From: JBAXXL01 sp037127915
GTDB taxonomy: Bacteria > Bacteroidota > Ignavibacteria > Kapaibacteriales > UBA2268
Assembly (NCBI GenBank): GCA_037127915.1
Contig: JBAXXL010000003.1
Span: forward strand, 1-64,000
Direction: 5' to 3'
DNA: 64,000 bases
This document shows positions 52,499-60,940 of the stretch, piece by piece; positions within the stretch are counted from its first letter, which is position 1; the number at the start of each line of letters is the position of its first letter. Both the position numbers and the translations under genes were made by a program. Under the pieces are notes generated by a model. It was not told the DNA's origin and did no database searches. It was given only the letters and a program-made list of their open reading frames with translations.

Positions 52499-53251
52499 TT
52501 ATTCCTTAATAGTGATATCAACAAAATTGTATGGGGACCAAGGACCGGTTAAAACAAAATTAAGTCCCGGATATTTTATTTTCATATCTCCTATGGTTTG
52601 AACCAAATCTTCTTTCTTTGGTTTATCCAGCAAAAAAAGGGCATCAATAATAGTTGTTTCTGTAACCATTTTTTTAAATTTACTAACAGAATCCAACTTT
52701 TCAAGATTATTAGTAATATCTTCTATAATTGTATTAACATAACTTAATAGTTGTTCTTCACGGCGATGTTCTTTAAGTTTTTTCTCAACCCAATCTCGAT
52801 AAACTGAATTTTGTGTTTCTTTTAAAGATTTAGTCTCTGTTTTGTCATCGGATTCTAATTTTATTTTCAATTCAGCCAATACTTTTTCAGTATCACAAAA
52901 AACTTTTAATCCAAATTCGAACTTGTTATCCACCTTTTGGAGATTGTTTATAATACCATAGTAATTTTTTTCGAGCATACTAATGATTAATTCTCTCGAT
53001 TCCAAAACAGAACCAAACCGCATTGGAAGCAAAGTAAATTGTTTTGCCAGCTTTTCAATAACATCTCCATAAGCCAATGCATTAACACTATCCGAAACCA
53101 AATTCGCTCTTTTCAAATCACTCACAACAACAGCAATTTCATTATAGAAAACGGCATATAAATCGGTATTCAAAATTCCTTTCATACCTTGCAAATATGC
53201 CTTCAACTTCTCAGGATTTTTATTTAGCGATATTATAGAATAGATCATCAT
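52499..53251 (-). CDS. gvpL: GvpF/L family protein (paralogue 1, GPW-type)
   Basis: A 250-residue GvpF/L protein: ferredoxin-like N-terminal domain (residues 1-80, AVFYNEIAVVVSDLKRANL, LLPMRFGSV) and a helical C-terminal domain with KLKEHRREEQLL. The C-terminal signature is LTGPWSPYNFVDI. GvpF/L proteins interact with the shell protein GvpA and chaperone its assembly at the growing vesicle. It shares the GPW(S/A)P ending with the paralogue at 53541, and the pair flank gvpS as gvpL-gvpS-gvpL-gvpK. The N-terminus lacks the usual xYxYGI strand motif; it begins MMIYSIISLNK. Confidence 0.85.
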   Translation of the reverse strand: MMIYSIISLNKNPEKLKAYLQGMKGILNTDLYAVFYNEIAVVVSDLKRANLVSDSVNALAYGDVIEKLAKQFTLLPMRFGSVLESRELIISMLEKNYYGIINNLQKVDNKFEFGLKVFCDTEKVLAELKIKLESDDKTETKSLKETQNSVYRDWVEKKLKEHRREEQLLSYVNTIIEDITNNLEKLDSVSKFKKMVTETTIIDALFLLDKPKKEDLVQTIGDMKIKYPGLNFVLTGPWSPYNFVDITIKE

Positions 53252-53341
53252 ATCTTAGTCTGCATAATTTTATCATTTAGTTCATACGAAAATTCGTACG
53301 GTTATCTATTGTTTTAGCAATATGAAAAATTGCAAAATAAA

Positions 53342-53551
53342 TCACAATTTTTCCGGTACTGACTTCCCAAGTTTTAACTGCTCCATTGTTTCAACAGAGC
53401 ATAACATTAATTTTACTCCCAAGTAAACCAAATCGATATCAGCAACCGAGATTACAATATCGCCTGTAAGAATAACCCCTTTGTTCAAAACCCTATCAAG
53501 TAATTCAAGGATTGTTATATCTTTTGATTGATCAACTACGTTATGGTTCAT
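53342..53551 (-). CDS. gvpS: Gas vesicle protein GvpS-like (GvpA/J/M family)
   Basis: A 69-residue member of the GvpA/J/S/M superfamily. The core TILELLDRVLNKGVILTGDIVISVADIDLVYLGVKLMLCSVETMEQLK (in parts, residues 13-58) matches the helix-beta-beta-helix of GvpA but keeps the 'GDIxISVAxIDLVYLxxKxLxSSVET' form of Bacillus GvpS. I start it at MNHNVVDQ (53551), inside the end of the upstream gvpL gene (11-base overlap); a longer open frame adds residues without homology. GvpS is a minor, essential vesicle component, perhaps in nucleation. The order gvpL-S-(L)-K resembles Bacillus megaterium. Confidence 0.85.
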   Translation of the reverse strand: MNHNVVDQSKDITILELLDRVLNKGVILTGDIVISVADIDLVYLGVKLMLCSVETMEQLKLGKSVPEKL

Positions 53552-54341
53552 TATGATTTTTCTTGGAATTAATGAAACTGAACGGCGCCCATGGTCCGGT
53601 TGTTTCAATAACAAAACCGGAATTCCCATCCTTTTTTCTAAGATCCTCTACTGTAGATTTAAAATCACCTACATTAGTTTTTTTGACAAGAAAAGCGGCA
53701 TTCAATATCATCGTATCATCCCTTTCTGTAACATCTTGTGGTAAAATATTATTCAGATATGTTGCATCGCTTAAAAGTCTAAAAGTATCATAGTATTTTT
53801 GTCCAAATACTTTACAAAGCCTATCCATCTCATTTTCAATTAGGTCTGTTTTCTTTCTTTTAAGCAGAAACGCTTTTCCTGGTGAGCTTGCCATGATTTG
53901 TTTTTCGAGAGCCGCCGCATCCTCGCTCAATTCATCAATCTGTTCACATAATGCCTTACGGTTGCAATAAATTTTAACCGCCCATTCCTCTTTACCTTCT
54001 ATATGGCTAAAGTTTTCGATTAGTGAATCAGTATAATCCGTTATGAATTTTTTTAAATTAATTTCAGACTGAAAGATACTTCCGAAGTTAAATGGAATTA
54101 CTGTGTTTTGTTCCATCAGTAAATTGATAACTTCGATATGCTCACGAACACGGCTTTCCAGCCAGTCCATATCGGATAAATTCTTTTTTAAGTTCTCATC
54201 GGAAAACTCATTTTCTGAAACATATTTAATAACTGCGAAAATATTATTATGCATTATATATTTCAGGTCATTATGCTCTTTACTTAAACTAAGATCAGGT
54301 AATCTATTCGATATACAATAAACGTAAATTAAATCATTCAT
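53541..54341 (-). CDS. gvpL: GvpF/L family protein (paralogue 2, GPW-type)
   Basis: A 266-residue GvpF/L protein. The N-terminal strand LIYVYCISNRLPDL is the family start, IPFNFGSIFQSE the mid motif, the central charged helices follow (KRKKTDLIENEMDRLCKVF), and the C-terminal signature is ETTGPWAPFSFINS. It ends with a Lys/Asn-rich tail (KKNHNEP) overlapping the gvpS start. Most similar in plan to the paralogue at 52499. Probable assembly chaperone for GvpA or GvpS. Confidence 0.85.
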   Translation of the reverse strand: MNDLIYVYCISNRLPDLSLSKEHNDLKYIMHNNIFAVIKYVSENEFSDENLKKNLSDMDWLESRVREHIEVINLLMEQNTVIPFNFGSIFQSEINLKKFITDYTDSLIENFSHIEGKEEWAVKIYCNRKALCEQIDELSEDAAALEKQIMASSPGKAFLLKRKKTDLIENEMDRLCKVFGQKYYDTFRLLSDATYLNNILPQDVTERDDTMILNAAFLVKKTNVGDFKSTVEDLRKKDGNSGFVIETTGPWAPFSFINSKKNHNEP

Positions 54342-54367
54342 AACGTACCAATACTTAATTAATAATA

Positions 54368-54637
54368 CTAATCACCACTATCAATTCCTTCAAATGAATT
54401 TAACCTTTCGAAACCAGTGATTTCAAGGTTTTCATTCATTTTTACAGAATAAAACAGCCGTACTTGTTTGGGAGGCATATTCATAGCTTTGAGAAATGAA
54501 TCATCTTCATAAACCTCAGCCACTGAATTCCAAATTTCCTGCACCTTTTCAATTTTTATGACTGTCACATCATAACAGTTAATGTTCTCTTTTATGAACT
54601 TAACCACTTCTATTTTGACATCAATAATACTACTCAT
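54368..54637 (-). CDS. gvpO: GvpO-like gas vesicle protein (copy 2)
   Basis: An 89-residue protein with the GvpO pattern: helix (VVKFIKENINCYDV), then strands with EIWNSVAEVYEDDSF, a middle PPKQVRLFYSVKMNENLEITGFERLNSF (in parts). The 'VxxDxxGxLxGYxRxxRYxR' ending of GvpO is recognisable as NENLEITGFERLNSFEG, though it lacks the arginines. A second, closer GvpO lies at 61555-61809. In haloarchaea GvpO affects vesicle gene expression or stability. Assignment moderate. Confidence 0.65.
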   Translation of the reverse strand: MSSIIDVKIEVVKFIKENINCYDVTVIKIEKVQEIWNSVAEVYEDDSFLKAMNMPPKQVRLFYSVKMNENLEITGFERLNSFEGIDSGD

Positions 54638-54692
54638 TTTTTTCCTGCTAATTATTTATTCAACTTCAAGGTTAATACGTAAGATTTCTTTT

Positions 54693-54896
54693 TTATGTTT
54701 GTTTGTGTACTGGCTTATTGGCTTCAATTTTTCTCATGTTATGGCCGCATGCCGGGCAAAATTTATATTCAAACATAAATCGCCATTTTTCTCCACACTC
54801 AGGACAATAAATGTCAAGCGGCTGACCACATTCAATACAGAACTTTTCAGTTCCACCAGTTGTTTTTCCACATTTTGGACATTTAAATGGTTTCAT
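54693..54896 (-). CDS. Small double zinc-ribbon protein
   Basis: A 67-residue protein with four CxxC knuckles: CPKCG (5-9), CIECG (20-24), CPECG (32-36) and CPACG (51-55), enough to bind two zinc ions as a double zinc ribbon. A basic tail follows (MRKIEANKPVHKQT). It has no known place among standard gas-vesicle genes. Its position between gvpO-like and gvpG on the same strand indicates co-expression. It could support protein-protein contacts, as zinc ribbons do in chaperones; the function is unknown. Confidence 0.75.
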   Translation of the reverse strand: MKPFKCPKCGKTTGGTEKFCIECGQPLDIYCPECGEKWRFMFEYKFCPACGHNMRKIEANKPVHKQT

Positions 54897-54921
54897 CTTT
54901 TTTCCTCTTAATATTATTACA

Positions 54922-55158
54922 TTATTGGTTTAATTTTTCTTTTCTTATATTTTCTAATAATTCTAATAATTCATCTTCTTGTTTGTCATATTCATCTTCA
55001 TCAATTTCATCCATTTCAAATTTATATTGTAATCTCATCAGCCTTTCTTTTATAGCTCCTTCATCCGATGATTCTTTCTCTATCACTTCATTTATTTTTT
55101 TCCCGAGAAAAATAATCCCTTTTAAAGGTGCTAAAAATATGTCGTCAAGTATAAACAT
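54922..55158 (-). CDS. gvpG: Gas vesicle protein GvpG
   Basis: A 78-residue protein of the GvpG family. MFILDDIFLAPLKGIIFLGKKINE matches the typical start 'xxxDDLLLxPxxGLxxxFrkI', followed by an acidic helical region (DEDEYDKQEDELLELLENI) with the family 'IxExxYxxxExELLxRL' pattern. GvpG works with GvpF/L in early assembly. It starts one base before the stop context of the GvpF/L gene at 55160, in the common order F-G. Confidence 0.92.
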   Translation of the reverse strand: MFILDDIFLAPLKGIIFLGKKINEVIEKESSDEGAIKERLMRLQYKFEMDEIDEDEYDKQEDELLELLENIRKEKLNQ

Positions 55159-55159
55159 A

Positions 55160-55942
55160 TTAAATACCTTTGGTATTAATTACCAGGTTTACAAAATTGT
55201 ATGGTGGTAAAGTTCCTACATATTTGAATGTCATTAAGTGGCCGTATTTTTCATCCAATTCATTTACTGCTATGTCAAATAAAGGTTCCGAAGTGTTTTT
55301 AATTAGAAATGCTGAGTTGAGAATCATCATTTCTCCGTAATTATCATTTAGCTTAACATCTTCTGTCAGCGGTTTCAATGTATCGAGAATGTTATTTCTA
55401 TAATTTTCCGTTTCTCTTTTTACTGCTTCAGCCACCATTTCTCCAATTTTCATCCGTTGGTAATGTGTTTTATCTGCTGGAAGGTTTAATAATTTGTCTC
55501 TAAGTGTTCTTATTTCATCATATTTTTCAATTATACTGCTATAAATCTCTTCTTCATGGGCCAATATTTTAAGGCCTAATTCTTTTTTCCCGGACATTTT
55601 GACAAGCAGATCAGCAAATTTTTTATAGTCTTTTTCGAGAATTCTCAGAATTCCAGCATCATCGTTATGTTCAGAAATTGTTGAAAACCTTACAGGCAGT
55701 ACAGTAAATTGCTTCATAACTTCCTCTAGTACTTTTTCATGAGTAGTCATGTTTATTCTTCGAGCTTCATATTGGATTATAGGTGAATTACTCACAATAG
55801 CTGTAATATCCTTATAATTTATTCCATAAACATTATCTCCTCGTTGTCCCATTCCTATAGGACCATAGCTTATTGGCCCGGTATGGCTAATGATCCCATA
55901 AATGTACTTGCCTTCTTTCGGTGTTTCTTGTTGGTTGTTCAT
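55160..55942 (-). CDS. gvpF: GvpF/L family protein (paralogue 3, LPP-type)
   Basis: A 260-residue GvpF/L protein. The opening GKYIYGIISHTGPISYGPIGMG (in parts) is classic GvpF, ITAIVSNSPIIQYE follows, then LPVRFSTISEH. The C-terminal signature is KYVGTLPPYNFVNLVI. It differs from the GPW-type paralogues by the GTLPPYNFV ending, which is the GvpF-like form. Located one base from gvpG. Likely to bind GvpA monomers. Confidence 0.92.
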   Translation of the reverse strand: MNNQQETPKEGKYIYGIISHTGPISYGPIGMGQRGDNVYGINYKDITAIVSNSPIIQYEARRINMTTHEKVLEEVMKQFTVLPVRFSTISEHNDDAGILRILEKDYKKFADLLVKMSGKKELGLKILAHEEEIYSSIIEKYDEIRTLRDKLLNLPADKTHYQRMKIGEMVAEAVKRETENYRNNILDTLKPLTEDVKLNDNYGEMMILNSAFLIKNTSEPLFDIAVNELDEKYGHLMTFKYVGTLPPYNFVNLVINTKGI

Positions 55943-55963
55943 ATCTGTCGCTAATAAATTGTT

Positions 55964-56737
55964 TTACAATTCCCATTTTTCGGGAAATATTTTTAAATCT
56001 ACAAAATTAAAAATAGGTAATGGCGCTGTATATTTAAAATCACTACGGTTTTCGTATTTAGCACCCAGTTGGTTCATAATATTATCAAATTCTTGTTCAC
56101 GTCCACTATTAACCAGAAATGCTGTATTCATAAACATATTATCTCCACTCGTTTTGTTGAGTTTATATTCAAATACTGATTTACGAAAAGCTTCAATTAT
56201 CATTTCCGTTTCCTCAATTTTCTTTTCACAAAGTGCTTGCGTAACTAACTTTCCAGCTTCATCAATTTTAAAACTCTTCTTTTCCGAATCATCGATTTTA
56301 TCTATTTCAGCTCTGATTTTTTGTAATTCAAGATGTTCTTTATCAATTTCCTTATAGATAGTTCCTATGTTTTTCCAAGTTCCTCTTACATTAACTTCCA
56401 TTTTATTTTCAAACTGGCGAATTAATTCCATAAACTCGCTAAATCTGCGACTGAGTAGATTACGAATTTCATCTGGAGTTGCCGCGATAGTTCCAAACCT
56501 AATTGGTATAACGCTGCTGAATTCTTTCATCACTACTTCGATTACTTTTTGGTGCGCTAACATGTTTTCGGGATTTACGGTAAATTTACTTAGCGGATGG
56601 TCGCTAACCACCATACATAAACCATCCATGCCTATAGTGGATACTAAGTCACCCCGTCCACCGATTCCAATCGGACCAAGATTAATGTCATAATCCGATG
56701 CTATAATGCAATAAATATATTTCCCGTCTCGTTGCAT
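55964..56737 (-). CDS. gvpF: GvpF/L family protein (paralogue 4)
   Basis: A 257-residue GvpF/L protein. DGKYIYCIIASDYDINLGPIGIGGRG (in parts) and CMVVSDHPLSKF form the N-terminal domain, VIPIRFGTIAATPDE the middle motif, and KYTAPLPIFNFVDLKI the C-terminal signature. Closest in plan to the paralogue at 55160, suggesting tandem duplication. Separated by two bases from the J-domain fusion gene upstream. Confidence 0.9.
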   Translation of the reverse strand: MQRDGKYIYCIIASDYDINLGPIGIGGRGDLVSTIGMDGLCMVVSDHPLSKFTVNPENMLAHQKVIEVVMKEFSSVIPIRFGTIAATPDEIRNLLSRRFSEFMELIRQFENKMEVNVRGTWKNIGTIYKEIDKEHLELQKIRAEIDKIDDSEKKSFKIDEAGKLVTQALCEKKIEETEMIIEAFRKSVFEYKLNKTSGDNMFMNTAFLVNSGREQEFDNIMNQLGAKYENRSDFKYTAPLPIFNFVDLKIFPEKWEL

Positions 56738-56738
56738 A

Positions 56739-57779
56739 TTATTCCTTTATTTTAACCAAAATTAGGTTTTTCAAGACCTTATCTTTTGCTAGTGATAATA
56801 AATTTCCTTTCGATGATTGTCTCGCCGCTATAGAATATTCAAGCAGGCTGTGATAGGATTCTTTAATATTAGTAAAGTGATCATTTGTACCATTGAGTAT
56901 ATTTTTGTCGGGGTGAAATAATTTGGCTTGTTCTAAATAAGCTTTCTTGATTTCTGGTTCCGTTATCTCTTCCTTCAATCCTAGTCTTTGTCTTGCTTTT
57001 TCGAGGGTTATAGGATTTAATTCCTTAGTTTCAATTGTATAAAAACTATAACACGGTAGTGGACCTACTAATTTAAAATTCAACTTACCATTAAACTCCT
57101 CATCCAACTGGTCAATAATATTTTCAAACTTTTCGCTTTTCAATCGATCAATTAAAAAAGCTGAATTAGTTAACATAATATCGTTCATCACTTCGTGTGT
57201 TTTGGAATTTAAAATAATCGGAGACAACATATCTAAAATAATTAGTTCAGCTTCTGTATTTTTTTGCTTTAATAGGTTTTGTACTAATTTGCCTATTTTT
57301 AATTGATCGGATTGAGAAATTATATCATTATTTTTTAATATATTATTTTTCATGGCTACAATATCCGGATGTTCCGACATTTCCTTAAGAATTTCAGGAA
57401 AATCAGCCCAAGTTGCTACTAAGTCGATCTCTGTACAGTATTCAATTTTATTAAAAGTGCTAATTATTAACTCATAACCGTTAGACAATATTCGAATAAC
57501 TTCAGCATCTGAATTTACAATTGTACCGAGTTTCATTGGGATAAGTATGTTGAAACCGTTGTTCATTAGATCTTCAATCGTTGTCTGGTGATGAACTAAT
57601 AAATGCCCTAAGGATTCCCTGTCAAGATAATTAATATGATTTGTTTTTTGATCAGAAACGATAGCAGAAGCATTTTGAAATGTGATTGCATAAAGTCCTA
57701 ATGATTCAAATAATTTCAACATATCATTACTATATGGGTACGGTACTATTCCGTAAATATATATTCCTTTTTTTGCCAT
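56739..57779 (-). CDS. GvpF/L protein fused to a C-terminal DnaJ domain (paralogue 5)
   Basis: A 346-residue fusion. Residues 1-250 are GvpF/L: KGIYIYGIVPYPYSND, FQNASAIVSDQKT, ILIPMKLGTIV and LVGPLPCYSFYTIE. From about residue 257 a J-domain follows (LEKARQRLGL ... EPEIKKAYLEQAKLFHPDK), with the HPD motif at 289-291, and continues to about 320 (FTNIKESYHSLLEYS). HPD is the essential site that stimulates DnaK/Hsp70. The protein thus joins a shell-protein chaperone to Hsp70 recruitment. There is no Gly/Phe or zinc region; a separate DnaJ-type zinc protein is encoded at 63654-63968. Confidence 0.92.
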   Translation of the reverse strand: MAKKGIYIYGIVPYPYSNDMLKLFESLGLYAITFQNASAIVSDQKTNHINYLDRESLGHLLVHHQTTIEDLMNNGFNILIPMKLGTIVNSDAEVIRILSNGYELIISTFNKIEYCTEIDLVATWADFPEILKEMSEHPDIVAMKNNILKNNDIISQSDQLKIGKLVQNLLKQKNTEAELIILDMLSPIILNSKTHEVMNDIMLTNSAFLIDRLKSEKFENIIDQLDEEFNGKLNFKLVGPLPCYSFYTIETKELNPITLEKARQRLGLKEEITEPEIKKAYLEQAKLFHPDKNILNGTNDHFTNIKESYHSLLEYSIAARQSSKGNLLSLAKDKVLKNLILVKIKE

Positions 57780-57820
57780 TTTATTTTACATTATATTGAT
57801 TAGTTTGACATTATTATTTC

Positions 57821-59980
57821 TTATTTCTTTGTTGCGTTTTGTTTTAAAACTAGTTGAATCGCCTCTTCAAAATGAGTTTCCAAAATCGAAATGGAACCAA
57901 CCACTTTATCCGATTTACCGCGATTCTTTTCAATCAATTGACGTATAGCAAGCATAGCCGCTTTTCGGCAAATAAATTCAATATCAGATCCGGTTAAACC
58001 TTCCGTTTCTGTTGCCAATTTACTCAGGTCAATTTTTTTACTTATTGGTTTATTTTTCGTATGAATTGAGAATATTTTCTCTCTAGTAAGTTTGTCCGGT
58101 AATGGTAATTCAAAAATCAGATCGAATCTGCCGCTACGCAATAAAGCAGGATCAATTAAATCAATTCTATTTGTAGCGGCTAGTACAATTACTCCTTTCA
58201 AATCTTCAATACCATCCATTTCTGTAAGAAATTGGCCTATCACCCGTTCAATCACACCGGATCCTGAACTATCATTATTGCGTCTTGGTGTTAGGCTGTC
58301 AATTTCATCCAAAAATAATATACATGGCGAAGCTTGCTTTGCCATTCTAAACAATTCCCGAACTCCTTTCTCCGATTCACCGATATATCGGCTCAAAATT
58401 TGAGGTCCCTTTACAGAAATAAAATTGACACCACTTTCGCTTGCAAGGGCCTTTGCGAGATAAGTTTTACCGGTACCGGGTCTCCCATGAAGTATAATAC
58501 CTTTAGGAGGTTTAGTATCTGCTTTTTTAAATAAATCAGCATATTGCAAAGGCCACTCAACTGTCTCCTTCAATGCTTCTTTGATTTCTTCCAGCCCGCC
58601 AACATCATCCCACTTAACATCCGGGACTTCAACAAAAACTTCTCTTATGGCGGAAGGTTCAACCTCTTTCATTGCATCTTGAAAATTATCCATTGTCACT
58701 TCAAGTGACATTAAAATCTCATAAGGAATATCGGCCATTTCAAAATCAATTTGCGGAAGTACCTTGCGTAAAGCAGTCATTGCGGCTTCTCTTGCTAAAG
58801 CTTCTAAATCTGCACCTACAAAACCATGAGTAATCTCAGCCAATTTTTCCATATCAACATCCATAGCTAATGGAATACCTCTAGTATGAATATGAAGGAT
58901 TTCCAATCTACCTTTTTTATCGGGAATTGAAATTGAAATCTCACGATCAAACCTTCCTGGTCTTCTCAACGCTGGGTCAATTGAATTTGGAATATTTGTA
59001 GCACCAATGACAATGACTTTACCTCTTGATTCCAAACCATCCATCAAAGACAAGAGCTGGGCAACAACACGTTTTTCAACCTGCTTCTCACCGCCCATAT
59101 CTTCTCTCTTTGGAGCGATGGCGTCAATTTCATCAATAAATATTATTGATGGTGCATGAGCCTGAGCTTCTTCAAAAAGTTTCCTGATGCGTCCTTCACT
59201 TTCTCCATAAAATTTGCCCATAATTTCCGGACCGGAGATATTTATAAAATATGCATCCGTTTCGTGGGCAACAGCTCTAACAATAAGAGTTTTTCCTGTG
59301 CCGGGAGGTCCATAAAGAAATACTCCTTTTGGAGGTTGTACTCCAAGTCGTTCAAATATTTCAGGATATTTTAATGGAAGCTCAATCATCTCTCTTATGC
59401 GCTGAACTTGATTACCAAGGCCACCAATATCTTCATACGAAACCCTGCTTTTACGCTCGCCTTCTTGCTTTACTAATTCTAACTGAAAAATTGTATTTGG
59501 GTGAATAATAGCTACACCGTCCGGATTTATACCAGTAACTGTATAATCAACTGAACGTGAACCGAATAAAATGGCTCTAACTTTGTCACCTTTTGTTACT
59601 GGTAATCCATTAATAAGAGAACCGATGTATTTTGCGTCGTCAGCTTTGAACAACGAGCCTGATTTTGTATCAGGTTTAAGTTTTATTTTTGTTGCTTGAC
59701 GACATATTGTCTTGATGATTTTAACTTTCTCATCAATCCCAACTTGAGCATTTTCTCTCGTTATTCCATCAATTTGAATGATATTTTTATCTCGGTCTTC
59801 AGGATAACATGGCATTATTTTGACTGGTGTGGTACGTTTACCTTCAATCATAATAACCTCACCACTTTCCAAACCTAATAACTTCATATCTTTGGGATCT
59901 ATCCTGGCTATGGCTCTCCCTACATCTTTTACTAAGGCCTCTTTAACCCTTAGCACTGATTCATCTTTGATTTTGCTCAT
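57821..59980 (-). CDS. Cdc48/VAT-type double AAA ATPase
   Basis: A 719-residue AAA unfoldase with the Cdc48 plan. The N-domain (1-175) has VKEALVKDVGRAIARIDP and KIMPCYPEDRDKNIIQIDG. AAA domain 1 has Walker A GPPGTGKT (224-231), Walker B IIFIDEIDAI, sensor VIGATNIPNSIDPALRRPGRFD. AAA domain 2 has GRPGTGKT (near 500), ILFLDEIDSL and LLRSGRFD. Full-length Cdc48 proteins are typical of archaea and eukaryotes and occur in some bacteria. Here it lies inside the vesicle operon, overlapping the Get3-like gene by 20 bases, so it probably remodels or dismantles vesicle protein complexes. Confidence 0.95.
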   Translation of the reverse strand: MSKIKDESVLRVKEALVKDVGRAIARIDPKDMKLLGLESGEVIMIEGKRTTPVKIMPCYPEDRDKNIIQIDGITRENAQVGIDEKVKIIKTICRQATKIKLKPDTKSGSLFKADDAKYIGSLINGLPVTKGDKVRAILFGSRSVDYTVTGINPDGVAIIHPNTIFQLELVKQEGERKSRVSYEDIGGLGNQVQRIREMIELPLKYPEIFERLGVQPPKGVFLYGPPGTGKTLIVRAVAHETDAYFINISGPEIMGKFYGESEGRIRKLFEEAQAHAPSIIFIDEIDAIAPKREDMGGEKQVEKRVVAQLLSLMDGLESRGKVIVIGATNIPNSIDPALRRPGRFDREISISIPDKKGRLEILHIHTRGIPLAMDVDMEKLAEITHGFVGADLEALAREAAMTALRKVLPQIDFEMADIPYEILMSLEVTMDNFQDAMKEVEPSAIREVFVEVPDVKWDDVGGLEEIKEALKETVEWPLQYADLFKKADTKPPKGIILHGRPGTGKTYLAKALASESGVNFISVKGPQILSRYIGESEKGVRELFRMAKQASPCILFLDEIDSLTPRRNNDSSGSGVIERVIGQFLTEMDGIEDLKGVIVLAATNRIDLIDPALLRSGRFDLIFELPLPDKLTREKIFSIHTKNKPISKKIDLSKLATETEGLTGSDIEFICRKAAMLAIRQLIEKNRGKSDKVVGSISILETHFEEAIQLVLKQNATKK

Positions 59981-60935
59981 GATTTCTACAATTTATATTA
60001 TTACCAAAAAGATACAATTTCAACTGATTCAATGCTTTCAGACCTTTGACCTCTTCAGCGAACATTGGAATTTCAACTCTATTTAAACTGCTATAAGTTT
60101 CTTTGATTTCTTGTAAATATTTTACCTGGCCTGCTTTTCTTTGCTTACAAAAATCACAATCGTCAGTAACCATTAAATTATTAACAATAATCTGCTTTGG
60201 TACAATTCCTGATTTACTCAAATCAATCAATAATCTGTCTGTTTCTTTTAAAGCCATTGCTTCGGGTATGCATACCGGAATAAATTCACATTTGGTTTTA
60301 TCCCGTAATAATTTTTCAATCCTTTTTACAGTTTTTTTAAGATCGAGTAACAAAGCGTCTACCTCATCTTGTTTGTAAGTACCGGCAAAACTCGTTATAA
60401 TATAGCGGTATTTCCAGCGTAAACTACCGGCAACTTTTATCCACTGATCCAACAATTTAGGGGACGTTATTAAGCGCAGTGCATGTCCTGTAGGTGCTGT
60501 ATCTACAACGTACTTATCATAAGCACCTTCTTCGATGAAATCTATTATAGTTTTAAAACTCATCACCTCATCAATTCCAGGTATCGATAAAGTAAGCATT
60601 TCTTCAATATCATCTTTATCTAGACTAGTGGAAGTTTCAAGTAGCTTTTTTAGCTCTTTGTAATACTCTATTTTAAAAGCTGATAGTGCTTCATCTGCGA
60701 CAACTTCAATGGCAGATAAATTTGGAACATTTTCGACTTTACGAACTTTAAAGCCAATTTGTTGTTCAAGACTATCCGACACTGAATGCGCCGGATCGGT
60801 TGATATTAGTAGAGTTTTGTAATTAGCTGATAATTCCAAAGCTGTAGCTATGGCACAACTAGTTTTTCCAACCCCGCCTTTTCCACCAAATATAATCAAT
60901 TTTATATCATTATTTTCTAAGTTGTCAAGTTTCAT
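59961..60935 (-). CDS. ArsA/Get3-family ATPase
   Basis: A 324-residue single-unit ATPase of the ArsA/Get3 (TRC40) family. The deviant Walker A KGGVGKTSCA lies at 19-28, LLISTDPAHSVSDSLEQ is the switch region, and VDTAPTGHALRLI is the signature DTAPTGH loop. CDFC near residue 266 is the zinc-binding CxxC that joins Get3 dimers. Arsenite-specific cysteines of ArsA are not obvious, so a Get3-like protein-targeting role is more likely. Gas-vesicle proteins are small and very hydrophobic, which suits such a client. Six bases downstream of gvpH. Confidence 0.93.
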   Translation of the reverse strand: MKLDNLENNDIKLIIFGGKGGVGKTSCAIATALELSANYKTLLISTDPAHSVSDSLEQQIGFKVRKVENVPNLSAIEVVADEALSAFKIEYYKELKKLLETSTSLDKDDIEEMLTLSIPGIDEVMSFKTIIDFIEEGAYDKYVVDTAPTGHALRLITSPKLLDQWIKVAGSLRWKYRYIITSFAGTYKQDEVDALLLDLKKTVKRIEKLLRDKTKCEFIPVCIPEAMALKETDRLLIDLSKSGIVPKQIIVNNLMVTDDCDFCKQRKAGQVKYLQEIKETYSSLNRVEIPMFAEEVKGLKALNQLKLYLFGNNINCRNHEQNQR

Positions 60936-60940
60936 AATTG

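Noticed and set aside
53551..53629. Longer N-terminus of the GvpS-like protein
   Set aside because: The extra 26 residues lie inside the upstream GvpL gene and match nothing in the GvpA family; the internal Met gives normal length.
59961..60935. Arsenite pump ATPase ArsA
   Set aside because: Only one ATPase unit, no adjacent ars genes, a Get3-type CxxC, and an operon position inside gvp genes make resistance unlikely.
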